Positions 1 through 5,720 of a DNA stretch of 12,652 nt are shown here, in pieces. Made by a program: the position numbers and the translations under genes. Positions within the stretch are counted from its first letter, which is position 1; every line of letters begins with the position of its first letter. This stretch comes from an uncultured Brachyspira sp. (GTDB taxonomy: Bacteria; Spirochaetota; Brachyspiria; Brachyspirales; Brachyspiraceae): contig NZ_CASEGO010000096.1 in NCBI RefSeq assembly GCF_949287625.1, positions 1 to 12,652 of the forward strand, given 5' to 3'. A model generated the notes under the pieces. The model searched no databases, was not told the DNA's origin, and saw only the letters and a list, made by a program, of their open reading frames with translations.

Positions 1-2
1 TC

Positions 3-101
3 ATAGGTATTCCTTTTGTTTATTTCTAGCAATTTAAATTATAAGGAATACCTTCTTTTTTTAAACTAAAAGTGTGCAATATCTATGGCTCTTAAACAAT
101 A
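3..101 (+). repeat. Left copy of ~99-bp dispersed inverted repeat
   Basis: This stretch reappears as its reverse complement at 12554-12652. From 31 to 101 the two copies differ at only two bases (T/C near 54, G/C at 72). The hairpin loop at 16-30 is more divergent, with small indels. The last 29 bases (73-101) are identical, and similarity stops abruptly after 101. The copy holds an AGGTATTCCTT / AAGGAATACCT hairpin, a T7 run and a tail containing GCAATATCTATGGC. No coding capacity is visible. It may be a miniature non-autonomous element or a conserved 3'-end element; the sequence does not decide which. Confidence 0.9.
5..62 (+). terminator. Terminator-like hairpin inside left repeat
   Basis: The arms AGGTATTCCTT (5-15) and AAGGAATACCT (43-53) pair perfectly over 11 bp around a 27-nt loop that contains the palindrome AATTTAAATT (31-40). 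A run of seven Ts follows at 56-62. On the + strand this reads as an intrinsic terminator for a gene ending to the left of the window. The loop is longer than usual, and the T-run starts two bases after the stem. Confidence 0.6.
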
Positions 102-141
102 TAAAAAAAATTACAATGCTGTAAATAAAATGATTTTAAGT

Positions 142-147
142 TATAAT
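142..147 (+). promoter_or_regulatory. Candidate -10 box for the DUF523 gene
   Basis: A perfect TATAAT lies 30 bases upstream of the ATG at 178, just inside the left repeat. No convincing -35 hexamer sits at 16-18 bp spacing, and TATAAT is common by chance in such AT-rich DNA, so this is only a candidate. Confidence 0.3.
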
Positions 148-177
148 GAATAATCAAAAATATAGAGAGTATATTTT

Positions 178-615
178 ATGAATATATTAGTCAGTGCCTG
201 CCTTTTAGGTGTAAAATGCAGATATGACGGAAGAGATAATGAAGTTTGTCATTTATATAAACTCATATCTAAAGGATATAATCTTATACCAATATGCCCT
301 GAGCAATTAGGAGGGCTTTCTACTCCAAGAGAGCCGTCAGAAATTGTTGAAGGTAAAGTCATTAATAAATGCGGCAAAGATGTTACTAATGAATTTATAA
401 AGGGTGCTGAAGAAGCATTAAAATTAGCAAAATTATATAATGCTGAATTAGCCATATTAAAAGAGAGAAGTCCTTCATGCGGATTTGGAGAAATATATGA
501 CGGCACTTTTAATAAGGTATTGATAAATGGTAACGGTATTTGTGCTGATTTACTCTTTAATAATAATATAAAAATTATAGGCGAGTGTAAAATAAAAGAA
601 TATTTTGAATTATAG
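178..615 (+). CDS. DUF523 (YbbK/TudS-like) iron-sulfur protein
   Basis: This is a 145-residue stand-alone DUF523 protein of full family length. Its hallmark motifs are visible: SACLLGVKCRYDG at residues 7-19, CPEQLGGLSTPRE at 40-52 and KERSPSCG at 95-102. Cys8, Cys40 and Cys101 are the likely three ligands of a [4Fe-4S] cluster, as in thiouracil desulfidase TudS, a DUF523 member that removes sulfur from 4-thiouracil by a non-redox route. Desulfidase activity here is inferred from the family and is not proven. There is no signal peptide, so it should be cytosolic. The start is supported by a weak purine-rich GAGAG 8-9 bases upstream. It is the first + strand gene after the left repeat, and manA follows after 38 bases with its own promoter. 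Confidence 0.85.
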   Translation: MNILVSACLLGVKCRYDGRDNEVCHLYKLISKGYNLIPICPEQLGGLSTPREPSEIVEGKVINKCGKDVTNEFIKGAEEALKLAKLYNAELAILKERSPSCGFGEIYDGTFNKVLINGNGICADLLFNNNIKIIGECKIKEYFEL

Positions 616-619
616 TATA

Positions 620-654
620 TTGAATTATTTATTTTATCTTATATAATTAAATTA
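620..654 (+). promoter_or_regulatory. manA promoter, probably giving a leaderless mRNA
   Basis: TTGAAT (620-625) and a perfect TATAAT (642-647) are separated by 16 bp. Only six bases (648-653) lie between the -10 box and the manA ATG at 654, so the predicted transcription start is the A of the start codon. No Shine-Dalgarno sequence is visible before this ATG, which agrees with leaderless translation from this promoter. Confidence 0.5.
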
Positions 655-1631
655 TGTATTTACTAGAATTTGATGAGATACCAAAAGAAGTTATTTGGGG
701 AGGCACTTCATTAGCTTCCATATATTCAAAACCTTTTGATAAAAATAAAACAATAGGTGAGAGTTGGGAAATTTGTGATTTACCTAATGATAATAGTATA
801 GTATCTAATGGTGAACTTAAAGGAAAAACTTTATCGTATTTGGTAAAAGAATACGGCAGTGAGCTTTTAGGAACAAAGTGTAAAGAAGATTATTTTCCTC
901 TGCTAATAAAACTTATAGATGCAAGAGATAAATTATCTATACAAGTACACCCTGATGAAGAATATGCTAATAAAAGGCATAATAAACATGGCAAAAATGA
1001 GATGTGGTATGTTGCTGATGCATTAGATAATGCTGAGCTTCTTATAGGGTTAAAAGAAAATATTACTAAAGAAGATTTAAAGAGAGCTTTGCTTAATAGG
1101 GAAAATATAGAAGATAAATTCAATTATTTTCATATAAAAAAAGGAGATGCTTTTTATATACCAAGCGGCTGTATACATGCTATATTAGGAAATGCCGTTA
1201 TAGCAGAGATACAAACTCCAAGCGATGTTACATATAGGCTCTATGATTGGAATAGGCTTGATAAAAATGGAAAATCTAGGGAACTTCATATAGAAGATTC
1301 TTTTAATGTTATAAAAGATATTAATGCTTTTAATTTGAAATCTGCTAAACATAACAAATTTAAAGATAAGTCATTAGAAATTAATACAGTGTTTTCTAAT
1401 GAATACTTTACAGTAGAAGAATATATTGTTAATGGGCAGTATTCTTCCAAACCTACTAAAGAAAGTTTTGAAATAATTATGGTTATTGATGGAAATGGTT
1501 CTATAGAATCAGATATTCCAAATAATATTATTAACCTTAATATTGGAAAAACTGTTTTGGTACCAGCTAGTTTGGGAAATTATATAATAAATAGCAGTAA
1601 TGGCATAAAATTTCTGAGGATAACTGTATAA
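654..1631 (+). CDS. manA: Mannose-6-phosphate isomerase, type I
   Basis: The enzyme interconverts mannose-6-phosphate and fructose-6-phosphate, linking mannose use to glycolysis and supplying mannose-6-P for sugar-nucleotide and glycan synthesis. The 325-residue length matches the short Bacillus-type class I enzymes. Visible zinc ligands are Gln97 and His99 in SIQVHPDEEYA, Glu116 in GKNEMWYV and His175 in PSGCIHA. Arg195 in TYRLYDWNR is the probable catalytic arginine. The C-terminal third is a second cupin-like beta region. The protein is cytosolic with no signal sequence. The ATG at 654 lacks a Shine-Dalgarno sequence and lies directly behind a -10 box. The stop is one base from the ATG of the following ABC ATPase gene, so the two are probably co-transcribed although their functions are not obviously linked. 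Confidence 0.93.
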   Translation: MYLLEFDEIPKEVIWGGTSLASIYSKPFDKNKTIGESWEICDLPNDNSIVSNGELKGKTLSYLVKEYGSELLGTKCKEDYFPLLIKLIDARDKLSIQVHPDEEYANKRHNKHGKNEMWYVADALDNAELLIGLKENITKEDLKRALLNRENIEDKFNYFHIKKGDAFYIPSGCIHAILGNAVIAEIQTPSDVTYRLYDWNRLDKNGKSRELHIEDSFNVIKDINAFNLKSAKHNKFKDKSLEINTVFSNEYFTVEEYIVNGQYSSKPTKESFEIIMVIDGNGSIESDIPNNIINLNIGKTVLVPASLGNYIINSSNGIKFLRITV

Positions 1632-1632
1632 T

Positions 1633-2415
1633 ATGAGCGATATTATTATAGAATTAAAAGATGTTTACAAGACTTTTGGACCTCAAAGAGTACTTAATGG
1701 TGTTAATCTTAAGGTTAATAGAGGAGAGACTTTATCTGTTATAGGAAATTCAGGATGCGGTAAGAGTGTGCTTATAAAACATTTAATAGGTTTGCTTCAG
1801 CCTGATTCTGGAACTATTGTTGTAGATGGGTATGATATTAATAAAATTTCTGATAATGAACTTACAGAAGTAAGAAAGAAATTTGCTATGGTGTTTCAAG
1901 GTGCTGCATTATTCGATTCTTTAAATGTATATGAAAATGTAAGTTTTGGGCTTAGAAGAATAAAAAAAGATATGCCTGAAGATAGAATAAAAGTAAAAGT
2001 AGCAGAAGTTCTTGAAATGGTAGGTATGCCGAATATAGAACATAAAATGCCTTCTGAGTTATCAGGGGGTATGAAAAAACGTGTAGGTTTGGCACGTGCT
2101 ATTGCTATGGATCCTCAAATACTTCTTTATGATGAGCCTACAACTGGACTAGATCCTGTAATGTCTAGGGTTATAGATGATTTAATAGTAAAGATGCAGT
2201 CTATTCTTAATGTTACAAGCATTGTTATAACTCATGATATGACTAGTGTATTTAGAATGTCTGACAGAGTTGTTATGCTTTATAAGGGGCAGATTATTGA
2301 GGGAGGAGATCCTGATCATTTGGGAGAAACAGAAAATCCGCATTTGAAATTCTTTTTTATGAGCAGTATAGCAAAAAAAGGTGAAGATATAGAAAGCATA
2401 AGACCAAAAGATTAA
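1633..2415 (+). CDS. mlaF: MlaF-type ABC transporter ATP-binding protein
   Basis: This is a 260-residue ATPase of the Mla/Ttg2/MCE lipid-transport family. It shows Walker A GNSGCGKSV (38-46), Q-loop FQG (88-90), signature LSGGM (143-147), Walker B ILLYDEPT (163-170) and switch histidine His201 in ITHDM. The stretch with PTTGLDPVMS and the MKKRVGLARAIA helix are typical of MlaF. It would power phospholipid movement between inner and outer membranes, working with an MlaE permease. The MCE protein encoded immediately downstream supports this role. The start is one base after manA, with GAGGA near 1616 inside the end of manA as a distant ribosome site. No mlaE or mlaB gene lies beside it, which is unusual. 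Confidence 0.88.
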   Translation: MSDIIIELKDVYKTFGPQRVLNGVNLKVNRGETLSVIGNSGCGKSVLIKHLIGLLQPDSGTIVVDGYDINKISDNELTEVRKKFAMVFQGAALFDSLNVYENVSFGLRRIKKDMPEDRIKVKVAEVLEMVGMPNIEHKMPSELSGGMKKRVGLARAIAMDPQILLYDEPTTGLDPVMSRVIDDLIVKMQSILNVTSIVITHDMTSVFRMSDRVVMLYKGQIIEGGDPDHLGETENPHLKFFFMSSIAKKGEDIESIRPKD

Positions 2416-2456
2416 TTCATTTTTTATATATAATTTTTAGGATAAGGAAAACTATT

Positions 2457-3236
2457 ATGAAAAATAAAGTAAAATTAGGTATATTTTTTATTATAACATT
2501 AGTACTATTTGTGGGTGCTATAATCTTACTTGGTAAGATAAAATTAAAAGGCGATGGATACAGACTTTATGTAGATTATGTATTTATAGGCGATTTGCAG
2601 GAAAACGGTAAGGTATCATACAGAGGCGGCGGTATACAGATAGGTTTTATTGAAAAAATAAGTATTAATCCAGATGGTACTATTAGAGTAACTTTATTTA
2701 TAACAGATAAAACTGTTGTAATACCTGAAGGAACAAAATTTTCTATACAGACAGTTGGTTTAGGACTTGGAGAGAAGTATATAATGGTATCTCCCCCTGC
2801 TGTTACTACCACAGGTATGACAAGCATAGCAGCTGGCAGTGTAATAAAGGGTGTAGAACCATTTAGTATAGAGACTACATTGGGCTCTATTGGCGATATA
2901 GGAAAAGATTTGAATTTTCAGGAGTTTTCATCAGTAATAACTAATTTGGCACAGACTATAAATATGATAGCTGATATTATAGGTACTAATGAAATAACTA
3001 TAACAAAAGCTATCTCAAATGTTAATGATAGTTTAGCTAATATTAATAATATAACTAGGGATTTATCTTATATTATTTCGGACGTTGAAAACGGCAAAGG
3101 TACTGCAGGAGCTGTAATGAAAGATCCTACTTTGCAGACTAATATTAATGAAATAATAAACAATATGAGAATATTTAGTGAAAAATTAAGAGATAACCCT
3201 TCAACTTTACTATTTAGAGAAACAGAAAAGAAATAA
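2457..3236 (+). CDS. mlaD: MlaD-like MCE-domain lipid-binding protein
   Basis: The 259-residue protein has one N-terminal membrane helix (about residues 6-28), which anchors it in the inner membrane with the rest in the periplasm. The MCE domain (about 35-113) shows VSYRGGGIQIGFIEKI, the beta core and GLGLGEKYI. After the GVEPFSIE linker (132-139) comes a long helical region with regularly spaced hydrophobics (about 145-245). This ends in the family-typical GKGTAGAVMKDPTLQ and DNPSTLLFRE segments. It probably forms a ring that passes lipids taken up or delivered with the ATPase encoded upstream. The start is fixed by AAGGA 8 bases before the ATG. It lies 41 bases after mlaF and 12 bases before the phosphatase gene, consistent with one operon. 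Confidence 0.88.
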   Translation: MKNKVKLGIFFIITLVLFVGAIILLGKIKLKGDGYRLYVDYVFIGDLQENGKVSYRGGGIQIGFIEKISINPDGTIRVTLFITDKTVVIPEGTKFSIQTVGLGLGEKYIMVSPPAVTTTGMTSIAAGSVIKGVEPFSIETTLGSIGDIGKDLNFQEFSSVITNLAQTINMIADIIGTNEITITKAISNVNDSLANINNITRDLSYIISDVENGKGTAGAVMKDPTLQTNINEIINNMRIFSEKLRDNPSTLLFRETEKK

Positions 3237-3248
3237 TAGGGGGATATA

Positions 3249-4169
3249 ATGATAGATGATATTATAACATTAATTATGAAAGGTATTTCTAGCAGCAAAG
3301 AAACACCTAAATCATCACTATCAGAAAAAGAGATAGAATACAATAATATATTAAAAGAAATAAATGGGATTCCAAAATCTAAATTAAATAAATGCTTAAA
3401 ATCTGCAGAAAAAATAGCTGTAAAAGCAGGTAAATATTCTTTAAAATATTTTGGCTGTCCTAAAAGTATATCCAAGAAAGGAAAAACGGATCTATTTACA
3501 GAAGTTGATTTAAAAAATGAAAAGATTATCAGAGAATATTTATTAAAATGCTATCCGAAATTTGGTTTTTATGGGGAAGAGTCAAGTGCTTCAGATAGTT
3601 CTGAAAAAAAGAAATTTACTTGGATAGTAGATCCTATAGATGGAACTAGCAACTTTGTACATGGATATCCATTTTATTGTGTATCAATAGGTCTTGCTTA
3701 TAAAGGTATACCTATACTTGGTGTTGTTTATGCTCCTTTAACCAACACAGTTTATAAGGCACATATTAAATCTAAGGCTTATAAAAATGACAAGGTTATT
3801 AGAGTAAGCAGCAGCGATAAACTAATAGAATCAATGATAATAACAGGTTTTTATTATAATGCCAGCGTAGATGATGACTTCTTGCATGACAGAATGGTAG
3901 ATTTTGCTAATATGGTAAAAAGAACTCTAGCATTAAGACGTGATGGTTCTGCTGCACTTGATATATGTATGGTAGCTGAAGGTGCTGCAGACGGATTTTT
4001 TGAATATGGTCTTTCACCTTGGGATATATGTGCTGGTATAGTTATACTAAAACGTGCAGGCGGAATGGTAAGCAATATAAATATGAAAGAATATGATATT
4101 TTCTCAAAAAAACAATTTATAGCAAGTAATAAAAAAATTCACAAAGAAATGATAAAGGTACTTGAATAA
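3249..4169 (+). CDS. Inositol-monophosphatase-family (SuhB-like) phosphatase
   Basis: This 306-residue member of the Mg2+-dependent, lithium-sensitive phosphatase family should hydrolyse a sugar or inositol monophosphate in the cytosol. Metal-site motifs are complete: GEES with Glu110, WIVDPIDGTSNFVHG (125-139) with Asp128 and Asp131, and SPWDICAG with Asp259. A polar N-terminal extension of roughly 45 residues precedes the usual family start near LNKCLKSAEKIAVKAG. The long start is supported by a strong AGGGGG five bases before the ATG at 3249. The substrate cannot be told from sequence: inositol-1-phosphate, histidinol phosphate and other monoesters are all possible in this family. It follows mlaD by 12 bases and is probably co-transcribed. 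Confidence 0.9.
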   Translation: MIDDIITLIMKGISSSKETPKSSLSEKEIEYNNILKEINGIPKSKLNKCLKSAEKIAVKAGKYSLKYFGCPKSISKKGKTDLFTEVDLKNEKIIREYLLKCYPKFGFYGEESSASDSSEKKKFTWIVDPIDGTSNFVHGYPFYCVSIGLAYKGIPILGVVYAPLTNTVYKAHIKSKAYKNDKVIRVSSSDKLIESMIITGFYYNASVDDDFLHDRMVDFANMVKRTLALRRDGSAALDICMVAEGAADGFFEYGLSPWDICAGIVILKRAGGMVSNINMKEYDIFSKKQFIASNKKIHKEMIKVLE

Positions 4170-4189
4170 GTTTTTAATAGGTATAAAAT
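4162..4189 (+). promoter_or_regulatory. Candidate atpD promoter
   Basis: TTGAAT (4162-4167) and TAAAAT (4184-4189) are spaced 16 bp apart and overlap the end of the phosphatase gene. They would start an mRNA near 4196 with a leader of about 33 nt before the atpD ATG. The -35 hexamer and spacing are the same as in the manA promoter. No terminator is visible between the phosphatase gene and atpD, so read-through is also possible. Confidence 0.4.
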
Positions 4190-4228
4190 AGGAACGATAA
4201 AAAAACAATAAAAGAGAAGGAATGTTTT

Positions 4229-5641
4229 ATGGTAGAAGGAAAAAGAGGTAAGGTTGTTCAGGTTGTAGGTTCTACCCTAGATGCTGAGTTTGAAGAAGGA
4301 CATCTTCCTGCTATATTAAATGCACTTTATATAGATAAAGAAATAGAAGGTGTTCAAAGACATATAATCTGCGAAGTTCAGCAGCATTTAGGAGGCGGAA
4401 GAGTAAGAGCTATAGCTTTGGAGTCTACAGATGGTATATCTAGGGGCGATGATATATTTGATACAGAAAATCATATAATGGTGCCTGTAGGAACTGAAAC
4501 TATAGGAAGAATTTTTAATGTATTGGGTCAGACAGTTGATAAGGGAGAGCCGCTAGAGGCAAAAGAGTATAGATCTATACATGCAGCCCCTCCAAAATTT
4601 GAAACTTTAGAGCCTAAACTTGAAATTTTTGAAACAGGTATTAAGGTAATAGACTTATTAGCCCCATATATTAAAGGCGGTAAAACAGGTCTTTTCGGAG
4701 GTGCTGGAGTAGGTAAAACTGTTCTTATAATGGAGCTTATACATAATATAGCAAGCGAGCATGGCGGTTATTCAGTGTTTGCTGGTGTTGGTGAAAGAAC
4801 AAGAGAAGGTAATGACTTATGGTCTGAAATGAAGAAATCTGGAGTTATTAATAAAACTTGTCTTGTTTATGGTCAGATGAATGAGCCTCCTGGAGCAAGA
4901 CTTAGAGTAGCATTGACTGCATTGACTATGGCGGAATATTTTAGAGATTCAGCAGGTCTTGATGTACTATTATTTATAGATAATATATTCAGATTTACTC
5001 AGGCTGGAAGTGAAGTATCAGCACTTCTTGGGCGTATGCCTTCAGCAGTAGGTTATCAGCCTACATTGGCAACTGAGATGGGAGGTCTTCAAGAGAGAAT
5101 TACATCTACTAGAAACGGTTCTATTACATCTATACAGGCTGTTTATGTACCTGCTGATGACCTTACAGACCCAGCACCTGCTACAGCATTTACTCACCTT
5201 GATGCTACTACTGTATTATCAAGAGAAGTTAGTGAAAAAGGTATATATCCAGCAGTAGATCCTCTAGCTTCAACAAGCAGAATATTAGATCCTAATATCT
5301 TAGGTCAGGAGCATTATGATACTGCAAGAAGAGTTCAGCATATACTTCAAAGATATAGAGATTTGCAGGATATTATTGCTATACTTGGTGCTGATGAGCT
5401 TTCAGAAGAGGATAAATTGGTGGTATCTCGTGCTAGAAAAATAGAACAATTTTTAAGTCAGCCTTTCTTTGTTGGGGAGCAGTTTACAGGTCTTCAGGGA
5501 AGATATGTTAAATTAGAGGATACTATTAGAAGTTTTAAAGGTATTTGCAACGGTGATTATGATGATTTGCCAGACCAAGCATTTAGATTTGTAGGATCTA
5601 TAGAAGAAGCTGTTTCAAAAGCTAAAACTATGAGTAATTAA
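4229..5641 (+). CDS. atpD: F1 ATP synthase beta subunit (isolated gene)
   Basis: This is the catalytic beta subunit of F-type ATP synthase/ATPase, 470 residues, of full family length. It has the N-terminal beta barrel with EVQQHLGGG (49-57), P-loop GGAGVGKT (157-164), catalytic GERTREG (188-194; Glu189), GQMNEPPGARLRV (215-227), the family signature PAVDPLASTS (341-350) and an intact DELSEED (389-395). Residue conservation is high and nothing looks degraded. It would act at the inner face of the cytoplasmic membrane. A good AGAAGGA lies seven bases before the ATG. Normally the gene sits between atpG and atpC; here it lies between a phosphatase and a chemoreceptor gene with no other atp gene in the window. 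A V-type B subunit is excluded by the F1-beta motifs. Confidence 0.97.
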   Translation: MVEGKRGKVVQVVGSTLDAEFEEGHLPAILNALYIDKEIEGVQRHIICEVQQHLGGGRVRAIALESTDGISRGDDIFDTENHIMVPVGTETIGRIFNVLGQTVDKGEPLEAKEYRSIHAAPPKFETLEPKLEIFETGIKVIDLLAPYIKGGKTGLFGGAGVGKTVLIMELIHNIASEHGGYSVFAGVGERTREGNDLWSEMKKSGVINKTCLVYGQMNEPPGARLRVALTALTMAEYFRDSAGLDVLLFIDNIFRFTQAGSEVSALLGRMPSAVGYQPTLATEMGGLQERITSTRNGSITSIQAVYVPADDLTDPAPATAFTHLDATTVLSREVSEKGIYPAVDPLASTSRILDPNILGQEHYDTARRVQHILQRYRDLQDIIAILGADELSEEDKLVVSRARKIEQFLSQPFFVGEQFTGLQGRYVKLEDTIRSFKGICNGDYDDLPDQAFRFVGSIEEAVSKAKTMSN

Positions 5642-5720
5642 TACATTATTACTGCTAAATAATAATAGTATTATACCGATAGTTTAAATAGTATTCAAAA
5701 TATTTTATAGGTTGTATAGT

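Noticed and set aside
3068..3475. 135-codon open frame on the - strand across the mlaD/phosphatase junction
   Set aside because: It lies opposite two well-supported genes, has no recognisable protein features, and AT-rich coding DNA often leaves such mirror frames open.
5712..5720. TTG codon as start of the chemoreceptor gene
   Set aside because: The only ribosome-binding-like AGG (5709-5711) touches this TTG directly, while it is nine bases from the ATG at 5721, and only three residues differ.
5642..5720. Promoter or terminator between atpD and the chemoreceptor gene
   Set aside because: Only short, poorly spaced A/T-rich matches and a weak interrupted stem are visible; none exceeds what this base composition gives by chance.
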